DNA of 64,000 bases from Paramagnetospirillum kuznetsovii. Its GTDB lineage: Bacteria; Pseudomonadota; Alphaproteobacteria; Rhodospirillales; Magnetospirillaceae. Every line of letters begins with the position of its first letter. Positions within the stretch are counted from its first letter, which is position 1. The notes under the pieces were generated by a model. The model saw only the letters and a program-made list of their open reading frames with translations, made no database searches and was not told where the DNA came from. The stretch is taken from contig NZ_PGTO01000003.1 in assembly GCF_003284725.1 (NCBI RefSeq), positions 1 to 64,000 on the forward strand, read 5' to 3'. This document shows, one piece after another, positions 47,266 through 55,825 of this stretch. The translations under genes and the position numbers were made by a program.

Positions 47266-47489
47266 CAGATGTCCGGATCTGTGATGGCGTCAATGAACGC
47301 CTGATCCTCAGCCGCATGGGCGGACGAAGCGACCGCGAGCGACTGGCGCCTTGCCTCTGCCTTGAAGGCTTCCGAGCGGGTGTCGGGCACCCAAATCTGG
47401 ATCGGCCGCAGCCCTTGCTCTCGCAGGCGCTGGCGGTAGGCCCGCACCTTATCGCGGGAACTGCTTGGACTGCCCTTTGTCGCGGCCAT
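47265..47489 (-). CDS. MazE-like antitoxin (DUF3018-type)
   Basis: Protein of 74 aa: SSSRDKVRAYRQRLREQGLRPIQIWVPDTRSEAFKAEARRQ is the DUF3018 antitoxin-MazE-like DNA-binding region (shown here only in part); the C-terminal tail (AAEDQAFIDAITDPDI) is acidic and would cap the toxin. Encoded just upstream of the MazF-like toxin, as expected for an autoregulated pair. Confidence 0.84.
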   Translation of the reverse strand: MAATKGSPSSSRDKVRAYRQRLREQGLRPIQIWVPDTRSEAFKAEARRQSLAVASSAHAAEDQAFIDAITDPDI

Positions 47490-47541
47490 GACTCCGGCTC
47501 CTCACTGGTTACATGTAACATAACCCAATCCGCGGAATGTG

Positions 47542-48918
47542 TCACTCCTTGCCGATCTCCACCGCCTGGAAGGTGGAGGCGCGGAAGGACGGCGACCAGT
47601 GATTGGGGGGCATGCCCGCCTTGGCCTTGAGATGGGCGATGAACTGGCGCTTGTCGGGCAGTTGTTCCCACACCGAGGGCAGGAACAGGGCGCGCCTGCC
47701 GCCATCCTCGATGATCAGCCCGTCGGTGCGCACCCGCAGTTGGGACAGCAGATCGGCCTCGTCGGTGAAGCGCATGGGGACCGGCGGCGTCAGCACCGAC
47801 ACCGACAGCGTGACGCCCTCCAACTCCTCCGGGCGCAGCGGCGGGAAGCGGGGATCGGTGAAGGCGGCCTTGAAGGCGTTGTCGGTGATGTCCTCGGCCA
47901 ATGGGCGCCACGCCACCGGCGAGCCGATGCAGCCGCGCAGGTCGCCCTTGGCATGCAGGGTGACGAAGACGGCGCCCGGCTGGCCCAGGCGGCCGGGCCT
48001 GTCAGAGGGCGGCGCGGCGGGCTTGCCCCATTCCAGCCCGTGACGGATGGAGGCCCAGGCCAGTTCCAGCAACCGGTCACCGATCTCCCTGATCTCGCGT
48101 TCGGCGTCCATGCCCTCCCCCTTCTCGTAAAGCGCCCAAGACCCATAGCCCACCACCCGGTCCTTGGGACCGGCGGTATCGCCCGAATTGCGCACGTCCA
48201 GCGTCTTGATCGCCATGCCGCGCCGCCTGGCCGCCACCAGCAATCCGCCCACCGGGATGCGGCCGCAGGCGCCGTCGCGGGTAATGGCGGCCGGGTCCAG
48301 CCCCTCGATGGCCGTGACGGTCTGGCGGTCCAGGCTTTGGCAGCCGGAATAGTCGAGGAAATGCGACAGATCGGTGGAGACCACGATCAGCGTCTCCGGC
48401 CCGCCCCAGGCGGCCTCGATCACGGCGGCCACCATCTCGGCGGGCGCGTCGCCGACCACGATGGGCAGCAGGCGGAACTCGCCCAGCACCGCCTGCAGGA
48501 AGGGCACATGCACCTCCAGCGAATGCTCCTGGGCATGGGCCGGATCGAAAACGGCGACGCCGGGCAGGGATTTCAGCGCTTCCGCCCCCTCGCGGTCCAA
48601 GCCGATGGCCCCCAGCGGCGAAGCCCATTCGTCGGCCCCCGACAAGGCGAGGCCGCGAAACGCCACCCGGTGGCTGGGCCCCAGCAGCACCACCCGCGTG
48701 ACGCGGCCTTTCAGCGGCGCCAGTCGGGCATAGGCGCTGGCCGCCACCGCGCCGGAATAGACCCATCCGGCATGGGGTGCGATCAGCGCCTTGGGCGGCC
48801 TCGCCTCGGCGGGCGGCGGCGGGACTTCGGCCAAGAATGCCGAGACCTGACGATTGGCCTCGGCGAAATCGGCGGGATAGAACATGCCCGCCACGGCGGT
48901 GGGACGGATCACGGTCAT
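47542..48918 (-). CDS. AmmeMemoRadiSam system protein B-A fusion (MEMO1 + AMMECR1)
   Basis: Fusion of 458 aa. The N-terminal MEMO1 domain (about 1-270; AGMFYPAD, LIAPHAGWVYSGAVA, LLGPSHRVAF, STDLSHF) is related to class III dioxygenases and has conserved His residues. The C-terminal AMMECR1 domain (about 280-458) has LRGCIGSP. The ATG at 48918 (GAGGT upstream) is preferred over 48978. It is divergent from the radical SAM gene of the same system, 46 bases away. The reaction of this trio is unknown. Confidence 0.92.
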   Translation of the reverse strand: MTVIRPTAVAGMFYPADFAEANRQVSAFLAEVPPPPAEARPPKALIAPHAGWVYSGAVAASAYARLAPLKGRVTRVVLLGPSHRVAFRGLALSGADEWASPLGAIGLDREGAEALKSLPGVAVFDPAHAQEHSLEVHVPFLQAVLGEFRLLPIVVGDAPAEMVAAVIEAAWGGPETLIVVSTDLSHFLDYSGCQSLDRQTVTAIEGLDPAAITRDGACGRIPVGGLLVAARRRGMAIKTLDVRNSGDTAGPKDRVVGYGSWALYEKGEGMDAEREIREIGDRLLELAWASIRHGLEWGKPAAPPSDRPGRLGQPGAVFVTLHAKGDLRGCIGSPVAWRPLAEDITDNAFKAAFTDPRFPPLRPEELEGVTLSVSVLTPPVPMRFTDEADLLSQLRVRTDGLIIEDGGRRALFLPSVWEQLPDKRQFIAHLKAKAGMPPNHWSPSFRASTFQAVEIGKE

Positions 48919-48964
48919 GGAAGTGACCTCACAAAATGATGCGTCTCCATGGTAAACTTCTCCC

Positions 48965-50053
48965 ATGACCAATGCCATGGAAGGCTCGCGTTTTCCCGGA
49001 CGCTACTGGCACCGGCTGGATGACGGCCGGGTGCAATGCGACGTCTGCCCGCGCGAATGCAAGCTGCATGACGGCCAGCGCGGCCTGTGCTTCGTGCGCG
49101 CCGCCGCCGATGGCGGCATGGTGCTGACCACCTATGGCCGATCCTCCGGCTTCTGCGTCGATCCCATCGAGAAGAAGCCGCTGAACCACTTCCTGCCCGG
49201 CACGCCCATCCTGTCGTTCGGCACGGCGGGCTGCAACCTGACCTGCAAGTTCTGCCAGAACTGGGACATCTCCAAGGCCCGCGAATGGGACAAGCTGAAT
49301 GATTCCGCCGATCCCGACACCATCGCCAGGGCGGCGGTTCAACTGGGCTGCCGCTCGGTGGCCTTCACCTATAACGACCCGGTCATCTTCCTGGAATACG
49401 CCGTCGACGTGGCCAAGGCCTGCCATGCCCGAGGCCTGAGGACGGTGGCGGTCACCGCAGGCTATATCAAGCCCGAGGCGCGGCGCGAATTCTTTGCCCA
49501 TATGGACGGAGCCAATGTGGACCTCAAGGCCTTCACCGAGGAGTTCTACCACTCGGTCTGCGGCGGCCAACTGGAGGCGGTCAAGGACACCCTGGTCTAT
49601 CTGAAGCACGAGACCAAGGTGTGGTTCGAAGTCACAACCTTGCTGATCCCCGGCGAGAACGACTCGGCCGAGGAGGTCGACGCACTGAGCCGCTGGATGG
49701 CCGAAGCCCTCGGCCCCGACGTGCCGCTGCATTTCTCTGCCTTCCATCCCGACTGGAAGATGCGCGACAAGGACAACACGCCGCCCGCCACCCTGACCCG
49801 CGCCCGCGACATCGCCCGCGCCAACGGCATGCGCCACGTCTATACCGGCAATGTCCACGACCCCAAGGGCGGCAGCACCTATTGCCCCGGCTGCGGCGCC
49901 GTGCTGATCGGCCGCGACTGGTACCAACTGTCCACCTGGACCCTGACGCCAGAGGGTGATTGCGCCGCCTGCGGCCACAAACTGGCGGGAATTTTCGAGC
50001 CGCGTCCGGGAAACTGGGGGCCAAGACGCCAAGCGGTCAGGCTTCATCGTTGA
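48965..50053 (+). CDS. AmmeMemoRadiSam system radical SAM enzyme
   Basis: Radical SAM protein of 362 aa related to pyruvate-formate-lyase-activating enzymes. The [4Fe-4S]-binding motif is CNLTCKFCQNW (residues about 89-99). An N-terminal CDVCPRECKLHDGQRGLC region and a C-terminal YCPGCGAVLIGRDWY / CAACGHKLAG zinc-ribbon-like region are also visible. Genome neighbourhoods tie it to the MEMO1/AMMECR1 protein encoded divergently. The substrate is not known. Start ATG 48965 or 48977; no strong ribosome site distinguishes them. Confidence 0.93.
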   Translation: MTNAMEGSRFPGRYWHRLDDGRVQCDVCPRECKLHDGQRGLCFVRAAADGGMVLTTYGRSSGFCVDPIEKKPLNHFLPGTPILSFGTAGCNLTCKFCQNWDISKAREWDKLNDSADPDTIARAAVQLGCRSVAFTYNDPVIFLEYAVDVAKACHARGLRTVAVTAGYIKPEARREFFAHMDGANVDLKAFTEEFYHSVCGGQLEAVKDTLVYLKHETKVWFEVTTLLIPGENDSAEEVDALSRWMAEALGPDVPLHFSAFHPDWKMRDKDNTPPATLTRARDIARANGMRHVYTGNVHDPKGGSTYCPGCGAVLIGRDWYQLSTWTLTPEGDCAACGHKLAGIFEPRPGNWGPRRQAVRLHR

Positions 50054-50121
50054 GCGGTATTCACAATGCACGGATTTGTGCTAAAGCTTGCCGCCTTCCA
50101 ACCGAACGGATATCGAGAGCA

Positions 50122-51132
50122 ATGGTGAAGCGCTGGTTGCCGTGGGTGCTCAAGGGGCTGCTCTCGGTCGGACTCATCTGGTTCGTCTTCAACAAGGTCG
50201 ATCTCGCATCGGCCTGGAGCCAGGCAAAGACGCTAGACCCCGTCATGCTGGCGATTGCTTTCGGACTGGGTGTTCTTCAGGTCTTGCTGGGCGCTGGGCG
50301 CTGGTGGCTGGTTCTGCGGGCGCTGAAAGCCGCTTTCACCCCCATGCAGGCCCTGATGGTCTATTACATCGGCGTCTGCTTCTCCATCATCATACCGGTG
50401 GCGGGCGACGCCGTGCGCATGTGGAAGGCGCGACGCTCCGGTCTGTCTTTGGCCACCAGTATCAATTCAGTGATGCTGGAGCGCGTTATCACCATCCTCG
50501 GGCTGATCCTGCTGGTCGCGGCGACCCAGCCCTTGCTGTTGGCCCGCGCCCCCAATATTCCCGGCTCATGGGTCTTCCCGTTGCTGTCCGTGGTTGGAAT
50601 TGCGGGAATCGTGTTCCTCAGCCAGTTGGACCGGCTGCCTGCCTCGCTACATCACATGCGGCTGGTTCGCGGCCTCGCCCATCTGGCCGGTGATACCAGG
50701 CGGTTGTTCCGCCAGCCCAAATGGGCAGGCGGCACCCTGATCGTCGCCATTATCGGCCACGCCAATCTGTCGCTGGAGGCATATGCCCTGGCGGTTGGAC
50801 TGGGGCTCAATATCGATCTCATTGACTGTCTCGTCCTGGTGCCCCCGGTGATTCTGATCATGACCTTGCCGGTCACCATTGCCGGGTTCGGCCTGCGCGA
50901 GACCGTGATGGTGACGGCTTTCGGCTATGTGGGGGTGGAAAGCCATTCCGCCTTGGTGCTGTCCTTGCTGTTCGCCTTCACCAATATCGCCTCGGCACTG
51001 CCGGGCGGCCTGTTCTGGCTGGTCGCCAGCGAGCATCCTGGGCGCGACGAGATCGAGGAGATCGAGCACGCCGCCGAGGATGGAGTGGACGAAGACGACG
51101 GCAACCCTCGTCAAGCGCCGGAAAAGGTTTAA
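50122..51132 (+). CDS. UPF0104/lysylphosphatidylglycerol-synthase-type membrane protein
   Basis: Polytopic membrane protein of 336 aa with about seven to eight helices. The PVAGDAVRMWKARRSG region and LPVTIAGFGLRETVMV match the LPG_synthase_TM (UPF0104/AglD-like flippase) pattern. Without a catalytic MprF domain it probably translocates or anchors a lipid or isoprenoid substrate, which I cannot identify. The ATG at 50122 is chosen because the hydrophobic N-terminus starts there. The C-terminal tail is acidic. Confidence 0.85.
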   Translation: MVKRWLPWVLKGLLSVGLIWFVFNKVDLASAWSQAKTLDPVMLAIAFGLGVLQVLLGAGRWWLVLRALKAAFTPMQALMVYYIGVCFSIIIPVAGDAVRMWKARRSGLSLATSINSVMLERVITILGLILLVAATQPLLLARAPNIPGSWVFPLLSVVGIAGIVFLSQLDRLPASLHHMRLVRGLAHLAGDTRRLFRQPKWAGGTLIVAIIGHANLSLEAYALAVGLGLNIDLIDCLVLVPPVILIMTLPVTIAGFGLRETVMVTAFGYVGVESHSALVLSLLFAFTNIASALPGGLFWLVASEHPGRDEIEEIEHAAEDGVDEDDGNPRQAPEKV

Positions 51133-51210
51133 CGCCTCCCCTTCCCTTCCTCGCCGGGTTCGCTACATTGGAGGAATTGGTTCGTCCCATTCTTCCGTGC
51201 GAGGATTTTC

Positions 51211-52716
51211 ATGAAGATCGCGTTTTCCAAGCCGTCACTCCCCACTGAAGGCGCCATCGCCGTCGGCGTGCTCGAAGGCAAGGTGCTCTGCGCCACCGCC
51301 CAACGCCTGGACGACGAGACCAAGGCGGGTCTGACCCGCGCCGTCGAGACCAGCCGGTTCGAGGGCAAGAAGGGCCAGACCCTGATGATCCTGGCGCCCG
51401 CCGGACTGTCGGTGTCGCGGGTTCTGCTGGTCGGCCTGGGAAAGGCCAAGGATGTGGATGCCCAGGCGGCCCAAGCCTTCGGCGGCACCGCCGTGGCTCA
51501 GGTGCTGACCAGCGGCGAAACCGATCTTTCCTTGGCCATCGACGCCATTCCCGGCTCGACGCTGGCGCTGGGCGAGTTCGCCGCCAATGCCGCCTTCGGC
51601 GCCCTGCTGCGGTCCTACCGCTTCGACAAATACATGACCAAGCAGAAGAAGGAGGACAAGCCCTCCGTCAAGAAGCTGGCGGTCATGACGGCGGAGGCCG
51701 CCGATGCCAAATCCGCCTTCGCCAAACTGGAAAAGATCGCCACCGGCGTGTTCCTGACCCGCGACGTGGTCAGCGAACCGGCCAACATCATCCATCCGGA
51801 AAGCCTTGCCGCCATCGCCGAGGGCCTGAAGGATCTTGGCGTCGAGGTCGAGGTACTGGGCGAAAAGCAGATGCGCAAGCTGGGCATGGGGGCGCTGTTG
51901 GGCGTCGGCCAGGGCTCGGAGCGGGAATCCAAGCTGGTGGTCATGCGCTGGCAGGGATCAAACGACAAGAACGCCGCCCCGGTGGCCTTCATCGGCAAGG
52001 GCGTCACCTTCGATTCCGGCGGCATCTCCATCAAGCCGTCGGGCGGCATGGAAGACATGAAGTGGGATATGGCGGGAGCCGGGGCGGTGATCGGCGCCAT
52101 GGCCGCCATGGCCGGACGCAAGGCCAAGGTCAACGCGGTCGGCGTGGTCGGACTGGTGGAGAACATGCCGTCCGGCACCGCCCAGCGGCCCGGCGACGTG
52201 GTCACCTCCATGTCGGGCCAGACCATCGAGGTCATCAACACCGACGCCGAGGGCCGTCTCGTCCTGGCCGATGCCCTGTGGTACACCCAGGATCGCTTCA
52301 AGCCCAAATTCATGATCGATCTGGCCACCCTGACCGGCGCCATCATCATCTCGCTGGGGCACGAATTCGCCGGACTGTTCGCCTCCGACGACAAGCTGGC
52401 CGACCGCATCGCCGCCGCCGGTAAATCGGTGGGCGAGCAATTGTGGCGCCTGCCCATGGGCGAAGCCTATGACAAGCAGATCAAGTCCGACATCGCCGAC
52501 ATGAAGAATGTGGGCGGCCGCGAGGGCGGTTCCATCACCGCCGCCCAGTTCTTGAAGCGCTTCACCAATGATGTCGATTGGGCCCATCTGGACATCGCGG
52601 GCATGGCTTGGAGCAAAAAGGACACCGCCATCACCCCAAAGGGCGCCACCGCCTTCGGCGTGCGCCTGCTCGACCGGCTGGTGGCCGATTATTACGAGGA
52701 CAAGGCCGGGAAGTAG
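51211..52716 (+). CDS. pepA: Leucyl aminopeptidase (M17 family), first of a tandem pair
   Basis: Di-metal aminopeptidase of 501 aa. The N-terminal domain (about 1-170) is followed by the catalytic domain with GKGVTFDSGGISIKPS (metal Lys and Asp), DMAGAGAV and NTDAEGRLVLADAL (metal Asp and Glu, catalytic Arg). It should release N-terminal residues from cytosolic peptides. Length and motifs match PepA. It ends 3 bases before the second M17 gene. Confidence 0.93.
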   Translation: MKIAFSKPSLPTEGAIAVGVLEGKVLCATAQRLDDETKAGLTRAVETSRFEGKKGQTLMILAPAGLSVSRVLLVGLGKAKDVDAQAAQAFGGTAVAQVLTSGETDLSLAIDAIPGSTLALGEFAANAAFGALLRSYRFDKYMTKQKKEDKPSVKKLAVMTAEAADAKSAFAKLEKIATGVFLTRDVVSEPANIIHPESLAAIAEGLKDLGVEVEVLGEKQMRKLGMGALLGVGQGSERESKLVVMRWQGSNDKNAAPVAFIGKGVTFDSGGISIKPSGGMEDMKWDMAGAGAVIGAMAAMAGRKAKVNAVGVVGLVENMPSGTAQRPGDVVTSMSGQTIEVINTDAEGRLVLADALWYTQDRFKPKFMIDLATLTGAIIISLGHEFAGLFASDDKLADRIAAAGKSVGEQLWRLPMGEAYDKQIKSDIADMKNVGGREGGSITAAQFLKRFTNDVDWAHLDIAGMAWSKKDTAITPKGATAFGVRLLDRLVADYYEDKAGK

Positions 52717-52719
52717 CCG

Positions 52720-54222
52720 GTGCGCATCGCCTTCACCACCCGTCCCGCCACGCTCCAGGGCGCCGTCGCCCTGGGGCTTTGGCGCGGCCGCAAGCCGACC
52801 CCGGCCTTTGCCGCCGTGGATGCGGACGGGCGTTTGAAGAAGGCGTTGAAGCGGCTGGGCTTCGACGGTGAGGAGGAGGAGACGGAACTGTTCCTGGCGC
52901 CCTCGCCGCCGCTGACCTGCGTGGTGGCGGTGGGGCTGGGCAAGCCCAAGAAGCTGGATGCCGCCCGGCTGCGCCGCATCGGCGGGGCCATCCTCGACGA
53001 ATTGGACGACAGCCGCGCCGTCAGCGCCACCCTGGCGCTGGACCTGCCCCCCGCGCAGGCGGCCGAACTGGCCTATGGGCTTCGCCTCAAATCCTATCGG
53101 CCCATGCGGAAATACCGCACCAAATTTGATCCCGACGACGAGGACGACGTGTTGCCGGTCCTCGAAGAGGTGGTGATCACCACCACCGATCCCGCCGCCG
53201 CCGCAACGCTCTACGCCCCGCGCGAACAGGTGGCGCAAGGCGTCTTTCTCGCCCGCGATCTGACCGACGAGCCGGGCAATATCCTGGGGCCGGAGGAATT
53301 CGCCCAGCGCGCCAAACTGCTGGAAGCCCTCGGCGTCGAGGTCACGGTGCTGGACGAAGCCGCCATCGCCGAGGCGCACCTCAATCTGATCATGGCCGTG
53401 GGCCAGGGCAGCGCCCGGCCGCCCCGGCTGGCGCTGCTGCGCTGGCGGGGCGCCGAGGGGCGTCCGCTGGTGCTGGTGGGCAAGGGCATCACCTTCGACA
53501 CCGGCGGCATCTCCATCAAGTTCGACGACGAGGACATGGACGCCATGAAAGCCGACATGGCGGGAGCGGCGGCGGTGATGGGCGCCATCCGCGCCATCGC
53601 CGGGCGCAAGGCGCCGGTCCATGTCTGCGGCGTGCTGGCCCTGGCCGAGAACATGGTCTCCGGGACGGCGCAACGGCCGGGCGACGTGGTGAAATCCTTT
53701 AGCGGACTGACGGTCGAGGTGATCGACACCGACGCCGAAGGCCGCCTGGTTCTGGCCGATGCCCTGGCCTGGGCGGCGGAGACCCTGAAGCCCTCGGCCA
53801 TGGTCGACATCGCCACCCTGACCGGCACCACCGAGGAACTGCTGGAAGCCGAGCATGCCGGGCTTTACGCCAATGACGACATCCTGGCCAAGCGGCTGCT
53901 GAAGCATTCCAAGGCCGAGGCCGAACCGCTGTGGCGGCTGCCCATTACCGAGAGCTGCGACGAGGACATCAAGTCCACCATCGCCGATGTCAAGAACTGC
54001 GCCTGGGGCGAGGTGCCCGACAATGACGATGCCGCCCGCTTCCTGGGACGCTTCGTCCCCGAGGGATTGCCCTGGGCCCATATCGACATGGCGGGCATGG
54101 AATTCGCCGACGAGGACGATCCGCTGTGCCCCGAGACCACCACCGGCTTCGGGGTCCGCCTGTTCGACGCCCTGGCGGGGGATATGGAAAAGCGGTATGT
54201 GAGGACGGCTACAGACCGTTGA
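52720..54222 (+). CDS. M17 family aminopeptidase, second of a tandem pair
   Basis: Paralogue of the preceding gene (500 aa). The catalytic residues are retained: GKGITFDTGGISIKFD, DMAGAAAV, DTDAEGRLVLADAL. The N-terminal domain is divergent, starting MRIAFTTRPATLQGAVALG, and the region about residues 125-150 is very acidic (DPDDEDDV). GTG start 3 bases after the pepA stop with a CCGG overlap, so translation is coupled. The different N-terminal domains suggest different substrate or hexamer properties. Confidence 0.87.
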   Translation: MRIAFTTRPATLQGAVALGLWRGRKPTPAFAAVDADGRLKKALKRLGFDGEEEETELFLAPSPPLTCVVAVGLGKPKKLDAARLRRIGGAILDELDDSRAVSATLALDLPPAQAAELAYGLRLKSYRPMRKYRTKFDPDDEDDVLPVLEEVVITTTDPAAAATLYAPREQVAQGVFLARDLTDEPGNILGPEEFAQRAKLLEALGVEVTVLDEAAIAEAHLNLIMAVGQGSARPPRLALLRWRGAEGRPLVLVGKGITFDTGGISIKFDDEDMDAMKADMAGAAAVMGAIRAIAGRKAPVHVCGVLALAENMVSGTAQRPGDVVKSFSGLTVEVIDTDAEGRLVLADALAWAAETLKPSAMVDIATLTGTTEELLEAEHAGLYANDDILAKRLLKHSKAEAEPLWRLPITESCDEDIKSTIADVKNCAWGEVPDNDDAARFLGRFVPEGLPWAHIDMAGMEFADEDDPLCPETTTGFGVRLFDALAGDMEKRYVRTATDR

Positions 54223-54277
54223 CGGGATTGTCGTCTAAATCCCGTCATGCTTGGCAACGACCATAGGAGACGAGCGC

Positions 54278-54946
54278 ATGCGTGGCTTGATGGTTCTGAC
54301 GCTGATGATGCTGCTGTCCGTGGGGAGCGCCCGCGCCGACCAAGTCACCGACCAGACCATGATGGTGGGCAAGGCGGTGACCACGGTGGAGCGGCTGCGC
54401 GCCGATTCCAATTTCGGCCAGACCATGGTGGATCTGCTGGCCCGCGCCAAGGCGGTGATGGTGGTTCCCGATCTGGTCAAGGGCGGCTTCATCCTGGGCG
54501 CCCAATACGGCACCGGCGTGCTGCTGGCCAAGGGCAAGGACGGGCGCTGGAGCGGTCCCGCCTTCTATTCCATCGCGGCGGGCAGCGTCGGATTGCAGAT
54601 CGGCCTGCAAGACGCCGAATGCGTCTATGTCATCATGAGCGACGGCGGTCTGTCGGCCGTGGTGGACAACAAGTTCAAGGCCGGGGCGGGCGCCGGATTG
54701 GCGGTGGCCACCATCGGCGCCGGAGCCGAGGCCAACACCACCACCAATGCCGGGGCCGATATCTATGCCTTTTCCAAGGCGGTAGGCCTATATGGCGGCG
54801 CGGTTCTGGACGGCGCCGGAATCCTGCCGCGGCATGCCTGGAACGCTGCCTATTACGGCGGCAATCCCACGCCGGAAGACATCCTGTTCCAGCGCAATCC
54901 CGATTCCCGTCAGGCCGACCGCCTGCGCGACATCCTGTCGCGGTAG
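54278..54946 (+). CDS. SYLF/Ysc84-domain lipid-binding protein
   Basis: Protein of 222 aa with a signal peptide (MRGLMVLTLMMLLSVGSARA) followed by a SYLF (DUF500) domain: KAVMVVPDLVKGGFILGAQYGTGVLL, PAFYSIAAGSVGLQIGLQ, DIYAFSKAVGLYGGAVLDGAGI. Eukaryotic relatives bind phosphoinositides; bacterial ones are envelope proteins of unclear function. The ATG at 54278 follows AGGAGA; an upstream in-frame ATG at 54251 would bury the signal. Confidence 0.87.
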   Translation: MRGLMVLTLMMLLSVGSARADQVTDQTMMVGKAVTTVERLRADSNFGQTMVDLLARAKAVMVVPDLVKGGFILGAQYGTGVLLAKGKDGRWSGPAFYSIAAGSVGLQIGLQDAECVYVIMSDGGLSAVVDNKFKAGAGAGLAVATIGAGAEANTTTNAGADIYAFSKAVGLYGGAVLDGAGILPRHAWNAAYYGGNPTPEDILFQRNPDSRQADRLRDILSR

Positions 54947-54980
54947 GGGCATGCTGTTGATATCGCATTGGCCAATAAAA

Positions 54981-55129
54981 GCCTCCCTCTCCCCTCCGTG
55001 GGAGAGGGGCGGGGTGAGGGGGCATACCGCGCGGCAGTGCGGGAAAAAGTCATGTGGCGCGCCGACGCGCGCCCCCCTCACCCGGTTCGGCTTCGCCTCA
55101 CCACCCTCTCCCACGAGGGGCGAGGGTTT
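54981..55129. repeat. Long inverted-repeat intergenic element upstream of modB
   Basis: CCCTCTCCCctccgtGGGAGAGGGG and a right half CCTCACC...GGTGAGG-like / CCCTCTCCCACGAGGGGCGAGGG form an extended GC-rich inverted repeat around a central GCGGCAGTGCGGG region. It resembles the CTCTCCC-type palindromic intergenic elements common in proteobacteria. Its right end provides the GAGGG before the modB start. Confidence 0.6.
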
Positions 55130-55135
55130 TCCAAC

Positions 55136-55822
55136 ATGCTAACGCCGCTTGAGATAGAGGCGCTGCGCCTGTCCCTGCTGGTGTCGGGCTGGGCGGTGGT
55201 CGGCTCGCTTCCTTTCGGCCTGGGCTGCGCCTGGCTGTTGGCACGGCGGCATTTCCCAGGCAAGGCGATTCTCGACGGGCTGATCCATCTGCCCCTGGTG
55301 CTGCCGCCGGTTGTGGTCGGCTATGCCCTGCTGGTCACTTTCGGCCGCCGCGGCATCGTCGGCGGCTGGCTGTACGACTGGTTCGGCGTCACCGTCGCCT
55401 TCACCTGGAAGGGCGCCGCCATCGCCTCGGCGGTGATCGCCTTCCCCTTGATGGTGCGCGCCATGCGCCTGTCGCTGGAAGGCGTCGACCGGGGCCTTGA
55501 GCAAGCCGCCCGCACCCTGGGCTGCGGCCCGGTGCGCACCTTCTTCACCGTCACCCTGCCCCTGGTGATGCCCGGCATCGTCACTGGCGTGATCCTGGCC
55601 TTCGCCCGTTCGCTGTCGGAATTCGGCGCCACCATCACCTTCGTTTCCAATATTCCCGGCGAGACCCGCACCCTGCCCATCGCGCTCTACGCCCTGACCC
55701 AGACGCCGGGCGGCGACGAGCCCGCCCTGCGGCTCTGCGTCATCTCGGTGGTGGTGGCCTTCGCCGCGCTGCTGGTTTCGGAATACCTGTCGCGCCGGGT
55801 CCAATCCCGGCTGAGGACATAG
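55136..55822 (+). CDS. modB: Molybdate ABC transporter permease ModB
   Basis: Inner-membrane permease of 228 aa with about five to six helices and the EAA loop EQAARTLGCGPVRTFFTVTLP near residues 115-135, plus SLSEFGATITFVSNIPGETRTLP, typical of ModB/CysT-type permeases. The ATG at 55136 follows CGAGGG supplied by the palindromic repeat. It forms an operon with modC (3 bases on). No modA gene lies in the window. Confidence 0.9.
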   Translation: MLTPLEIEALRLSLLVSGWAVVGSLPFGLGCAWLLARRHFPGKAILDGLIHLPLVLPPVVVGYALLVTFGRRGIVGGWLYDWFGVTVAFTWKGAAIASAVIAFPLMVRAMRLSLEGVDRGLEQAARTLGCGPVRTFFTVTLPLVMPGIVTGVILAFARSLSEFGATITFVSNIPGETRTLPIALYALTQTPGGDEPALRLCVISVVVAFAALLVSEYLSRRVQSRLRT

Positions 55823-55825
55823 GAG

